Counted from the first letter of the stretch, positions 18,366-26,764 are shown. The stretch: 64,000 bases of DNA from Microcoleus sp036705565 (GCA_036705565.1 JAUBUY010000001.1), one strand, 5' to 3'. Program-made: numbers and translations. Notes: generated by a model not told the origin, from the letters alone.

Positions 18366-18391
18366 TAAAAATCCCGCTCTTGTGGAACGGG
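18366..18391 (-). terminator. Intrinsic terminator, minus strand (possible small RNA end)
   Basis: On the minus strand the stem CCCGTTC/GAGCGGG with a 5-base loop is followed by ATTTTTATTGG. About 45 bases upstream on the same strand lies a second hairpin, GGGGTTATACCCC (18437-18449). The nearest minus-strand gene, the tRNA nucleotidyltransferase, ends about 360 bases away, so this may end that transcript or a separate small RNA. Confidence 0.55.
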
Positions 18392-18753
18392 AAAGCCATC
18401 AGGGTGCATCTATATATATGTCACTATAACTCATAGGGGGTATAACCCCTCGTAGCTTTATCGAATCTTTACAATCACAAAATTTTTGTAAAGATTGAGG
18501 TTTTTATTTGACTGATTAGCCGTTTTATGAAATTAAAATGGAAAATGCTGACATTTATAAAATCCAGTGACTTTCCAAGGACAATTGCGATTAAACCAGG
18601 AGCGTGATGTTTCTTCACCTTAATTCTCGAAATATCAATAATGTACGATCGCCTGGTTAGCCTGTTTGGGATTGAAAACTAAAAATTCAGTAGAGTGCGT
18701 CAGCAATTAGCTAATCAATTATAGAAAAAATAACGCGCTGCTGACGCACCTTA

Positions 18754-21669
18754 CTAAGTTTGAGGATAACGTTGTGCTAAGAAAGAGATAGCAGCAGCCC
18801 GATCGCCCAAATCGCCATCCAACTTCGCCGCCAACAAATCATCCAACATTCGTTTAAACCCAGGCCCCGGCTTATAACCCAAAGCCTTCAAATCGTTGCC
18901 ATTCAAAGGCGGCTCAACATTCGTCCATTTGGTGAGATATTCCCAAATTTGGCGGCGTGCACTTCGCGGACTTTGTAGGGCGATCGCAATTAACACCGGC
19001 AATTCATAATTCCTCAACAGCAACACCAACTGACTCGGCAACTCGCACTTAGGCAAATTCTCCGCTAACTGCTTCTTTCCGGCTTCCAAAACTTCCAACC
19101 GCTTAATGCTGTCAGCAGGTAACTGAAGATTTGCAGCCACCTTGCCGCGATATTCCGGTGCTACATAAGCTATCAAAACTTCCAGCCGCATCTGCCAATC
19201 GGGAATATTGATAATTGGGAATTGGGAATTGGGAATTGGGGATTGAGCCTTGAGAATAGTTGCTTTTTCTTTTTCTTCCTTCTTCCCTATTCCCTCTTCC
19301 TTATTCCCTCTGACTCGTGACTCACCCTCAATCATTAATCCGTGTATCCGTGTCAAAATCCGTGTCGTGCCTTCCTTCTTCCTTCCTTGCAAACACCGAT
19401 CGAGCAAACGCAGTTGCCGCCACAACTCCCGATCCAACTCCAAAGTAGGATGAATACAGCGCAAAGCCTGCAAATCTCCCAGCATTTGCAAAGCAACTTT
19501 CCAGTAATGAGCTTGCAAAATGTATTTCAATTCGCTTTTGAGTCGAGTTTCCAAAGCCGGAGCTCGGCCATTTTCCCCCTGAATTCGGTAATAAATCCCG
19601 CTAGCCAAAGCGTTGCGGATGTATCCTTCCGTCTGCGGCTCAATTTCAAACCCCAACCGCACCGCAAATCGCACAGCGCGATAAATTCGCGTCGGATCTT
19701 CGATAAAACTATTGGCGTGCAAAACTCGAATTTGCTTCGATTCCAAATCCAGCAAACCGCAGAAAAAATCTAACAATTCGCCGCTGCGAGGAACACCCAA
19801 CCGCACAGCCAGCGCATTAATTGTAAAATCCCTGCGGTACAAATCTTGGCGAATCGAACTCGCTTCAACTTCAGGATTTGCCGCCGGATAAGGGTAAAAT
19901 TCAGTGCGAGCCGTAGCGATATCCACCCACAGCGAGCCGAAAGCAGAGTCTTTGTGCCACAAAAGCGCGGCGGTTTGAAATTGACCGTGAACGTCCAAAC
20001 GCGAGTCTGGGTAAAGTTTTTGCAGCGATGAAGCTAACTCGACACCAGCACCGGAATCGTCGGAACCGCACTTTCCATCCACCACTAAATCGATATCCGT
20101 TAGCGCCAGTGTATCATCCGTGGCTAAGAGTAAATCCCGGACTGCTCCACCCACAATATAAAGTTGCCAGCCGCGATTTTGGGCAATATTGGCGGCGATC
20201 GACAATAATTGCCATAATTCGGGACTGATGCGCGATCGCAACAACTGCTCAACCGATTCGGACACGGCACAATAAGAGAATTCTGCATTACTTCCCCTGT
20301 CTCGCGCTTTTTGCTGGTGCAATTCCCGCAACACATCAGTGCGAGTCACAATTCCCACCAGTTGACCGTTTTCCAATACTGGCAAGCGCCCGATATCGTA
20401 TGTCACCATTAAAGATTCAATTTCCGGCAGCAAGGTATCTGGGGCGATCGTTTTTAACTGCGGACTCATGTAACCCTTGACGGGGGCGTGACTGAAACCG
20501 TGGTGCAGGGCAATGTCAATGTCGCGGCGCGAGATAATGCCAGCCAGTCGATCGCCCGCATCGACCACAGAAAGCCCTGAATGTCCGTAACGTAGGAGTA
20601 TACGGTGAGCTTCCCCCACCGAGGTTTCCGGGCGAATACTCCGCACTGGAGACGACATTAACTCGCGCGCTGTCGGAGGGTGGGGAATTTGAGCTTTCAG
20701 TTCGTCAGCTAACTGATTTAAAGTCAGCAGGGGGTCAACATCGCGGGTAGCGAGGGAAGCGGCGCGGGCGTGGCCTCCGCCGCCGAAGGGTTTGAACAAT
20801 TCGCTGAGGTTTGTGCCTTCGATGCGCGATCGACCGATAATAGTTAATCGATTGGAAACTGGCGATTCGGGAGCGATGTTGCGGTTGTTTTCGTTTTCGC
20901 TAAATTTATAAACATTACCTAACAGCAGAGCATCGGTTTCAGTTAAATCGAGCAAGCGAGAAGCCAGCGAAGAAAGTCCCGGAACATAAGCTTCAGTAGA
21001 CAGCAGCACCCAGGCTACGCTGTAACCGTGCAAAGTTTCCGATCGCAAATTCTTGAGCGCTTCTCTCAGCAAATCTTGCAATTGAGGAGACAAAGCGGGT
21101 TCTACATATTCAGCTATTACCCCCAAACTCGCTCCCTGTTCCATCAACCAGGCCAAAGCTATGGCATCTCGCGCAGTTGCGCCCTCAAAGGTGAGGGAAC
21201 CTGTATCGACGTGGATGCCGAGGGCCATTACTGTTGCTTCCGAAGGCAGAAGGCGGAAGGGTATGTCGCTGTTTTCTGCTTGATTTTTGAGCTTTTCAAC
21301 AATTAATGTTGTGCTGGCTCCGACTGCTTCGATCTGCGTAACAGTAGCGGGGATGTCTGAATGCGCTTCTAGGTGGTGGTCGAAAATAGCAATTTCCCTT
21401 ACTTGTGGCAAATCCAGCCACTCGGCGGCTTTTCCCAAACGATCGCGCCCGGAGGCATCCACTATAGTAATCGATCGAATTTGTTGCGGATTGACCGATC
21501 GGCGTTCAATCAGTGGGTACTCGTCGCGGTGTAGCGCCAAAAAGTCCCGCACCGTCGGATGACACCCGCCCGTCAATACGATCCTGCTACCGGGGCGCAG
21601 CACGCAAAGTCCCACCGCCGCCCCCAAGGCGTCAAAATCTGCTGTTGTGTGGCACAAAACTAAGTCCAT
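18754..21669 (-). CDS. tRNA nucleotidyltransferase with DHH and CBS domains (CCA- or A-adding)
   Basis: A 971-residue protein with three parts. The first about 330 residues are a DHH-family phosphoesterase region (HTTADFDALGA, IFDHHLEAHSD, then GGGGHARAAS near the DHHA1 end). A pair of CBS domains follows (about 330-450). From about 500 there is a class II polymerase-beta nucleotidyltransferase: IVGGAVRDLLL, DIDLVVDG, RRDFTINALAV, then the RNA-binding region ending ALGYKPGPGFKRMLDDLLAA. It adds the CCA end of tRNA, or only the final A; some bacteria, including Synechocystis, split the job between two enzymes, so the exact activity is open. Residues about 781-822 hold a low-complexity insert (RGNKEEGIGKKEEKEK then PIPNSQFPI) encoded by AATTGGG-type repeats. 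Confidence 0.88.
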   Translation of the reverse strand: MDLVLCHTTADFDALGAAVGLCVLRPGSRIVLTGGCHPTVRDFLALHRDEYPLIERRSVNPQQIRSITIVDASGRDRLGKAAEWLDLPQVREIAIFDHHLEAHSDIPATVTQIEAVGASTTLIVEKLKNQAENSDIPFRLLPSEATVMALGIHVDTGSLTFEGATARDAIALAWLMEQGASLGVIAEYVEPALSPQLQDLLREALKNLRSETLHGYSVAWVLLSTEAYVPGLSSLASRLLDLTETDALLLGNVYKFSENENNRNIAPESPVSNRLTIIGRSRIEGTNLSELFKPFGGGGHARAASLATRDVDPLLTLNQLADELKAQIPHPPTARELMSSPVRSIRPETSVGEAHRILLRYGHSGLSVVDAGDRLAGIISRRDIDIALHHGFSHAPVKGYMSPQLKTIAPDTLLPEIESLMVTYDIGRLPVLENGQLVGIVTRTDVLRELHQQKARDRGSNAEFSYCAVSESVEQLLRSRISPELWQLLSIAANIAQNRGWQLYIVGGAVRDLLLATDDTLALTDIDLVVDGKCGSDDSGAGVELASSLQKLYPDSRLDVHGQFQTAALLWHKDSAFGSLWVDIATARTEFYPYPAANPEVEASSIRQDLYRRDFTINALAVRLGVPRSGELLDFFCGLLDLESKQIRVLHANSFIEDPTRIYRAVRFAVRLGFEIEPQTEGYIRNALASGIYYRIQGENGRAPALETRLKSELKYILQAHYWKVALQMLGDLQALRCIHPTLELDRELWRQLRLLDRCLQGRKKEGTTRILTRIHGLMIEGESRVRGNKEEGIGKKEEKEKATILKAQSPIPNSQFPIINIPDWQMRLEVLIAYVAPEYRGKVAANLQLPADSIKRLEVLEAGKKQLAENLPKCELPSQLVLLLRNYELPVLIAIALQSPRSARRQIWEYLTKWTNVEPPLNGNDLKALGYKPGPGFKRMLDDLLAAKLDGDLGDRAAAISFLAQRYPQT
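19205..19245. repeat. AATTGGG-type heptamer repeat inside a coding region
   Basis: Tandem GGGAATT(G) units lie within the tRNA nucleotidyltransferase gene and keep its frame, coding for PIPNSQFPI. Similar units occur outside genes at about 44940-45008, 53832-53860 and 55975-56037. Confidence 0.8.
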
Positions 21670-21985
21670 AGCCGAAAATCCCGCATCTCTAACTCAAACA
21701 GTAGCAATTTCTCGCCCTCTGAAACCGGATGTGTCGATCGGGCTTTAAGTTAACCTTTCCAGTTTTCTGTGCTGTAACGAACAATGATAAAATTGATAAA
21801 AATCTTAAGAGCCGCTGACGCCTGTTCGCGCAACGCCCGAATTTGCCTGGGTTCTTTCGTATCAATCAACCGACAATTTCTCGATCGACTATCGGGAAAC
21901 TGTCAAAAACTAGAATTTGGAAGATTTTTTTCGGTTCTGGGAAACTATTTCCGCTCAACGCACGGTTATATCGAAAGGAGAAAAG
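21670..21985. other. Divergent intergenic region upstream of psbZ
   Basis: It separates the minus-strand tRNA nucleotidyltransferase from psbZ and must hold the promoters of both. An A/T-rich segment with AACAATGATAAAATTGATAAAAATC at 21780-21804 is a plausible promoter region, but I could not place -35 and -10 boxes with confidence. Confidence 0.35.
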
Positions 21986-22177
21986 ATGTTATCAATTCTG
22001 TTTCAAGTCGTTTTACTGGGTCTGGTACTGCTGTCTTTTGTGATGGTCGTTGGCGTGCCAGTTGCTTATGCCTCTCCCCAAAACTGGAATCAGTCTAAAT
22101 CCCTGATTTATGTCGGATCGGGTCTGTGGTTTTTGCTGGTTATTGCAGTGGGTGTATTGAACTTTTTAGTCGTTTAA
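21986..22177 (+). CDS. psbZ: Photosystem II reaction centre protein Z (PsbZ, Ycf9)
   Basis: A 63-residue protein starting at the ATG at 21986, six bases after an AAAGGAG ribosome site; longer upstream starts are not needed. It has two membrane helices joined by the strongly conserved VVGVPVAYASPQNW segment, and ends VGVLNFLVV, matching cyanobacterial and plastid PsbZ along its whole length. PsbZ is a small thylakoid subunit that stabilises the photosystem II core and its antenna contacts. ribH lies 220 bases downstream on the same strand, a neighbour pair seen in other cyanobacteria. Confidence 0.96.
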   Translation: MLSILFQVVLLGLVLLSFVMVVGVPVAYASPQNWNQSKSLIYVGSGLWFLLVIAVGVLNFLVV

Positions 22178-22397
22178 TTTCACCCAAGTCTATCGGATAA
22201 AGAAGGTAAAAGATAGAAGGATGAAGGCATTCACCAGCGATTAAAAGGCATTCGGCAGAAGCTAGGCATTTTCCAGACCGCGCGATTCTGTATGTTTTTG
22301 CACTTGAGATTCAGATGAGATGCTGCTGCTTTCTGACTTTTGCCTTCTCACAAACAAAACTCTAAAACCTAAAATCTAAAATCTAAAGTAGAACACT

Positions 22398-22991
22398 ATG
22401 ACTGTTTTCGAGGGAACTTTTACTCACACCGAATCTTTGCGATTTGCGATTGTCATCGGTCGTTTTAACGATTTGGTGGTTAACAAACTTTTGGAGGGAT
22501 GTCAAGATTGTTTGAAACGCCACGGGGTTGATATTAATCCTCATGGATCTCAGGTGGACTTTTTTTGGGTTCCGGGAAGTTTTGAGATTCCTTTGGTGGC
22601 GCGCCAAGCGGCTCTTTCTCACCGCTACGATGCGGTAATTTGTCTGGGTGCGGTAATTCGGGGCCAAACTCCTCATTTCGATTTTGTGGCTGGTGAGGTT
22701 GCTAAGGGAATTGCTGCGGCTGCTTTTCAGACAGGGGTGCCGGTGATTTTTGGGGTGGTGACGACTGACACGATGCAGCAAGCTTTGGAAAGGGCTGGAA
22801 TTAAAAGCAATTTGGGCTGGAATTATGCGATGAGTGCTTTGGAAATGGGTACTTTGATGCGCCAAGTTAAGGGTTTGGGAACACACTCTTACGATCATCG
22901 ATTAACTACTGGATCTGCTGCTCAAGTGCTTTCGGGTGAAGCAAATCTGGCGATCGCCCCCGATGTATCGTCGGATCAAATCCCCTCGTAA
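22398..22991 (+). CDS. ribH: 6,7-dimethyl-8-ribityllumazine synthase
   Basis: A 197-residue enzyme of riboflavin synthesis that joins the ribityl-uracil amine with a four-carbon phosphate to give lumazine. Family signatures are all present: IVIGRFNDLVVNKLL, WVPGSFEIPL, CLGAVIRGQTPHFDFVA with the catalytic His region, and GVVTTDTMQQALERAG with the NYAMSALEMGTLMRQV C-terminal helix. Enzymes of this family usually end soon after that helix; here about 35 more residues follow (LGTHSYDHRLTTG onward), typical of some cyanobacteria. Parts of this 3' end reappear downstream at 23140-23199 and near 23584-23628. Confidence 0.95.
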   Translation: MTVFEGTFTHTESLRFAIVIGRFNDLVVNKLLEGCQDCLKRHGVDINPHGSQVDFFWVPGSFEIPLVARQAALSHRYDAVICLGAVIRGQTPHFDFVAGEVAKGIAAAAFQTGVPVIFGVVTTDTMQQALERAGIKSNLGWNYAMSALEMGTLMRQVKGLGTHSYDHRLTTGSAAQVLSGEANLAIAPDVSSDQIPS

Positions 22992-23139
22992 GTTCGGCTA
23001 GCAATATTTTTAAGCTAAAAAGCATCAAGATTTGCATCGGGAAAAATCTTAAGACTCTTGTGGGGTGGTGATTATACCCGCCCCCAAGGTAAAAATTCCA
23101 CTCTGGGCCGATCGACAAATTAGACCAATATCTTGCCCA

Positions 23140-23199
23140 TTGGAAATGGGTACTTTGATGCCTCAAGTTAATAGTTTGGGCGGCAATTTTGACCAATAA
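23140..23199 (+). pseudogene. Fragment of a ribH 3' end
   Basis: Bases 23140-23180 match ribH 22839-22879 in 37 of 41 positions. Translation gives LEMGTLMPQVNSLGGNFDQ then a stop, against LEMGTLMRQVKGLG in ribH. Nothing upstream resembles the rest of the gene, so it is a broken duplicate or the displaced end of an older ribH copy. Confidence 0.65.
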
Positions 23200-23293
23200 T
23201 TTCAAAGGTGGTACCCGCCACGTCATTTATCCGTGGAATCAATCCAAAATCTAAAATCTAAAATCCTCAAGAAAGAGCATTTATCTCGCGCAA

Positions 23294-23574
23294 GTCAATT
23301 CTAAAATCTAAAATCTAAAATCTAAAATCTAAAATCTAAAATCTAAAATCTAAAATCGAAAATCGAAAATCGAAAATCGAAAATCGAAAATCGAAAATCG
23401 AAAATCGAAAATCGAAAATCGAAAATCTAAAATCGAAAATCGAAAATCGAAAATCGAAAATCTAAAATCGAAAATCGAAAATCGAAAATCGAAAATCGAA
23501 AATCGAAAATCTAAAATCTAAAATCTAAAATCTAAAATCTAAAATCTAAAATCTAAAATCTAAAATCGATTGAC
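23294..23574. repeat. Bracketed heptamer array, 38 units
   Basis: Thirty-eight uninterrupted 7-base units (23303-23568) alternate between AAAATCT (T) and AAAATCG (G) in the order T7 G10 T1 G4 T1 G6 T8 G1. The array is bracketed by GTCAAT (23294-23299) and its inverted copy ATTGAC (23569-23574). The left flank CGCGCAAGTCAATTCT and the brackets are shared with the 5-unit element at 7798-7847. Heptamer tandem repeats (STRR) are known in filamentous cyanobacteria. It is not CRISPR: there are no spacers. Confidence 0.95.
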
Positions 23575-23583
23575 GCTCCATTA

Positions 23584-23628
23584 CCTGCGTCTGCTGCTGT
23601 TAAAGTGCTGTCGGGCGATCGGGCTTGA
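23584..23628 (+). pseudogene. Second fragment resembling the ribH C-terminal tail
   Basis: In frame this reads PASAAVKVLSGDRA then a stop, resembling GSAAQVLSGEA in the tail of RibH. It starts ten bases after the heptamer array. The similarity is short and could be partly chance. Confidence 0.4.
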
Positions 23629-23630
23629 TT

Positions 23631-23760
23631 TATAGCAATCCTAAATGATTCGTGTAATTCTTGTAGGGGCAAACCCCGTGGTTGCCCCGATGCAGGCTGG
23701 GGTAGGCACTCTTAGCACTACCCCTACATATTTTTACAAATGATGCGAGGATTGCTATAT
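23631..23760. mobile_element. MITE-like element, copy 1
   Basis: About 130 bases with terminal inverted repeats: TATAGCAATCCTAAATGATT at the left and a matching ATGCGAGGATTGCTATA at the right (decayed). The centre carries GTAGGGGCAAACCCC and GTAGGCACTCTTAGCACTACCCCTAC. A second copy with the same ends and centre is at 49311-49439. No coding capacity. Confidence 0.8.
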
Positions 23761-23858
23761 GTTCCCAGGAAATTTCGTAATCTAAAATCCAGGTTTATTA
23801 TTCCCTTTATTAACTAGGCATTAATCGGCTGATTGGATATTTAATTTGGTTGATAATG

Positions 23859-23979
23859 GACCTCTTGCAAAAATAACTAGGACGGGATCTGGGGCCCATC
23901 CCACAAAAGTTATTTTTTCTTGTGGGATGGGCGTCCCGCCCGTCCAATAAATTTATGAAAAGGACTTTTGCAAGAGGTC
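23859..23979. mobile_element. MITE-like element with 14-bp terminal inverted repeats
   Basis: GACCTCTTGCAAAA (23859-23872) is perfectly inverted as TTTTGCAAGAGGTC (23966-23979). Inside, GGACGGGA...CCCATCCCACAA pairs with TTGTGGGATGGG...CCCGTCC to give a nearly complete long hairpin. About 121 bases, no gene. Confidence 0.85.
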
Positions 23980-24322
23980 TAATCAACTGGAAATACGCAG
24001 CGAACCCGCTCAAAAAAGATAAAGTGATTTCAACGATCGATCGCAACGAGTCGTTTCAATAGATGAGGCTGCTGTAATTTCCGGTTTTCGCGATTTGTCT
24101 CTGGATAATATGATATAAAAAAAAAATATATCAAATTTTACTGAATCTGGTTGCATAAAGATGAGAAATTCGTTATGTTGAATTTTGTGTAAGCATTGAG
24201 GCGGTCTCAAATCAATCCTCAAAATGCTTTAAGTATAAATACTCGATAAGCAGTATTTAACCTAGTCTTAACAAACAACTCTGAAAGTAAATTTTTAGGT
24301 AGATTGTTAAGTTCATATTAAA

Positions 24323-24335
24323 TGACAAATTGTCA
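24323..24335. promoter_or_regulatory. Dyad upstream of mysA
   Basis: TGACAAATTGTCA is a perfect 6+1+6 palindrome 98 bases upstream of the mysA start. It could be a protein-binding site, but nothing else supports this. Confidence 0.25.
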
Positions 24336-24433
24336 AGTTAATGTCTAGGAAGTTTGCCAGCAAAAGGATTGATACTTTTGAAGCTCGCCCAGATACTTAC
24401 AGTTACTGATCAACATGAAAGTGCAAAAATCTT

Positions 24434-25672
24434 ATGGGTGACATTCAAGCTACGTTTACATCTACCGATCGAGCTTTTCAAATTGAGGGGTACGAAAAAA
24501 TAGATTTCAGCTTGCTCTACGTAGATGGTGCTTTCAAGCTGGAGAATCCTGAGATTGCGGATAGTTACCGCCAATTCGGTCGCTGTTTAATGGTTGTAGA
24601 TGAAACAGTCTATGGTCTTTATGGTGGACAGATGCAGGATTATTTCAAGCATCACGAGATAGATTTAACAGTCTTTCCAGTTAATATCAAGGAACCTGAT
24701 AAGACCTTAAAAACTTTTGAAAGCATCATAGATGCCTTCGTTGATTTCGGACTCGTGCGGAAGGAGCCTGTTTTGGTAGTCGGTGGTGGATTGACGACAG
24801 ACGTAGCTGGTTTTGCCTGCTCATCCTATCGCCGTCGGACTAACTACATTCGCGTACCGACAACTTTAATTGGGCTGATTGATGCCAGTGTGGCAATCAA
24901 AGTAGCTGTGAACCACGGTAAGCTGAAAAACCGCCTCGGCGCTTACCACGCTTCGCAGAAAGTAATCTTAGATTTCTCCTTTCTGAAAACTCTGCCGATC
25001 GACCAAATACGAAACGGCATGGCAGAGTTAATTAAGATCGCCGTAGTAGGCAACAAAGAAATCTTCGAGTTGTTAGAAAACTACGGCGAAGCATTGCTGC
25101 ACAGCCATTTTGGTTATTTAGACGGCACATCTGAACTGCGGGAAGTGGCCCATCGCTTAACCTACAACGCGATTCAGTCAATGCTGGCCTTAGAAGTACC
25201 AAACCTCCACGAGCTAGATTTGGATCGAGTGATAGCTTATGGTCACACTTGGAGTCCGACGCTGGAACTAACACCGGAAATTCCGATGTTCCACGGCCAT
25301 AGTGTCGCCATCGATATGGCTTTTTCGGCCACCATTGCCCAACTGCGGGGCTACATTTCGATCGCCGATCGCGATCGCATCTTAAGATTAATGAGCCGCC
25401 TCGGACTAGCAATAGACAGCCCTTATCTCACATCAGAACTGCTCTGGAAAGCCACAACATCGATCAGTCGTACCCGCGACGGCCTTCAGCGTGCAGCAGC
25501 TCCATGCCCCATTGGTGACTGCTTTTTCATGAACGATTTAACTCGAACTGAGTTGGATGAAGCCCTAGCGGTGCATCGAGAAATCTGTCAGGGCTACCCG
25601 CGTCATGGCGATGGCGAGGATATGTATGTGGTATTGCAGAAAGTTGCAACTCGTTCCACAGCCGGGGTATAA
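24434..25672 (+). CDS. mysA: Demethyl-4-deoxygadusol synthase (sugar phosphate cyclase)
   Basis: A 412-residue member of the dehydroquinate synthase-like sugar phosphate cyclases. The NAD-binding GGGLTTDVAGF (about residues 116-126) and NHGKLKNRLGAYH are clear, with metal-binding Glu in GMAELIK and His in YGHTWSP (about 269) and FHGHSVAID (about 287). It makes demethyl-4-deoxygadusol, the first ring of mycosporines, from sedoheptulose 7-phosphate. DHQS alone would be shorter and lack the long N-terminal part. The call over the close relative EEVS rests on the adjoining methyltransferase and ATP-grasp genes, which define the MAA cluster. mysB starts two bases after its stop. Confidence 0.92.
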   Translation: MGDIQATFTSTDRAFQIEGYEKIDFSLLYVDGAFKLENPEIADSYRQFGRCLMVVDETVYGLYGGQMQDYFKHHEIDLTVFPVNIKEPDKTLKTFESIIDAFVDFGLVRKEPVLVVGGGLTTDVAGFACSSYRRRTNYIRVPTTLIGLIDASVAIKVAVNHGKLKNRLGAYHASQKVILDFSFLKTLPIDQIRNGMAELIKIAVVGNKEIFELLENYGEALLHSHFGYLDGTSELREVAHRLTYNAIQSMLALEVPNLHELDLDRVIAYGHTWSPTLELTPEIPMFHGHSVAIDMAFSATIAQLRGYISIADRDRILRLMSRLGLAIDSPYLTSELLWKATTSISRTRDGLQRAAAPCPIGDCFFMNDLTRTELDEALAVHREICQGYPRHGDGEDMYVVLQKVATRSTAGV

Positions 25673-25674
25673 AG

Positions 25675-26478
25675 ATGAGACCCGTTACCCCAGTCGGGAT
25701 TTTAGCCTCCTTACTCGAAAGTCTCGCCTCGCAAGTAGAAAAAATCGATAATCTCGATCGAGCTTTCAAGGCCCAATTACAACAAGCCTACGAACTAGCA
25801 AATGGTCTCGATCCGTACCTGAACCTTTGTACCACGCCGGAATCTCCCGCCTTAGCCACGTTAGTAAAGCGCACCCAATCAGAAGATTGGAGTCAGCGAT
25901 TCTCTGACGGCGAGACAGTGCGCCACTTGGAACAGGAAATGCTTTCGGGCCATGTGGAAGGCCAAATGCTGAAATTTCTCGTCCATCTCACCAAAGCACA
26001 GCGCGTACTGGAAATCGGGATGTTTACCGGGTACTCAGCACTAGCGATGGCCGAAGCCCTGCCAGTGGATGGAGTGGTGGTAGCCTGCGAAGTAGATGCT
26101 TACGTCGCTGAATTTGCCCAGAAGTGTTTTCACGAATCTACTGCCGGCCACAAAATCTCAGTCAAGGTGGCACCGGCTCTAGAAACCATGAAACAATTGG
26201 CTGCTAATGGAGAAGTGTTCGATTTGGTATTTATCGATGCTGATAAAGCTGGATACATAGACTATCTCGATTTACTCCTAACTACCGGGCTGTTGGCTCC
26301 CAATGGCTTGATATGTGCAGACAATACTCTGATGCAGGGACAGCCATATTTGTCGGGTACTGCTACTGATAACGGAGTTGCGATCGCCAAATTCAACCAG
26401 GCTCTAGTTGACGATCCGCGCGTAGAGCAAGTGTTAGTGCCGCTGAGAGATGGATTGACCTTAATTCGGCGCGTTTAG
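25675..26478 (+). CDS. mysB: O-methyltransferase making 4-deoxygadusol
   Basis: A 267-residue SAM-dependent O-methyltransferase of the class I (caffeoyl-CoA/catechol type) fold: SAM loop VLEIGMFTGYSALAMAEALP near residue 112 and the metal-site region FIDADKAGYIDYLDLLL near 186, then ADNTLMQGQ. The N-terminal extension of about 75 residues is typical of the MAA enzyme. It methylates demethyl-4-deoxygadusol. The gene is translationally close to mysA (two-base gap, AAAGATGAG) and surely in the same operon. A 286-base gap with a large inverted repeat separates it from mysC. Confidence 0.92.
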   Translation: MRPVTPVGILASLLESLASQVEKIDNLDRAFKAQLQQAYELANGLDPYLNLCTTPESPALATLVKRTQSEDWSQRFSDGETVRHLEQEMLSGHVEGQMLKFLVHLTKAQRVLEIGMFTGYSALAMAEALPVDGVVVACEVDAYVAEFAQKCFHESTAGHKISVKVAPALETMKQLAANGEVFDLVFIDADKAGYIDYLDLLLTTGLLAPNGLICADNTLMQGQPYLSGTATDNGVAIAKFNQALVDDPRVEQVLVPLRDGLTLIRRV

Positions 26479-26581
26479 AGCGTGTTCTCTTGCCCCGGAG
26501 ATCCCCTTAATCAGGCGGGATCGGTCAAAGTCCTAATGCGGATTTAGCCGGATCAGATCAGTGCAACCGGATTCGATCTAA

Positions 26582-26685
26582 TTCATCTGCGTTAATCTGT
26601 GTTTATCTTCCCTCATCTGCGGTTTAAAAAAGATAATTTATGAACCGCAGATGACAATTTATTAACGCGGATTAACGCAGATGAA
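26582..26685. repeat. Large inverted repeat between mysB and mysC
   Basis: The arms 26582-26625 and 26642-26685 are imperfectly complementary over 44 bases (TTCATCTGCGTTAATC and CATCTGCGGTT at the two ends), with a 16-base centre. Similar ATCTGCGGTTAAAAA-like pieces occur near 41265 and 46170-46215. Could fold in the mys transcript and lower expression of mysC and mysD relative to mysA and mysB. Confidence 0.8.
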
Positions 26686-26764
26686 GATCGGAGAGATGTG
26701 AATATTTCTGATGCTAACAGATTTGATATTACCTTTAATTAGAGTGTTTACTTACTAGAAAATT

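Larger units (their letters stand above)
17786..18753. other. Gene-free stretch before the tRNA nucleotidyltransferase gene
   Basis: No convincing gene in about 970 bases. It contains a GGGGCGGG hairpin repeat at 17868-17925 and the minus-strand hairpin with T-run at 18366-18391. The rest is A/T-rich with no recognisable motif. Confidence 0.5.
22992..24433. other. Repeat-rich gene-free region between ribH and mysA
   Basis: About 1.4 kb without an intact gene. It holds two fragments similar to the ribH 3' end, a 38-unit heptamer array, two MITE-like inverted-repeat elements and the upstream region of mysA, which is A/T-rich and contains the dyad TGACAAATTGTCA at 24323-24335. The minus-strand open frame at 24010-24222 has no family features. 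Confidence 0.7.

Noticed and set aside
23294..23574. Possible CRISPR array
   Set aside because: The units are 7 bases, contiguous and without spacers; no cas genes are present.
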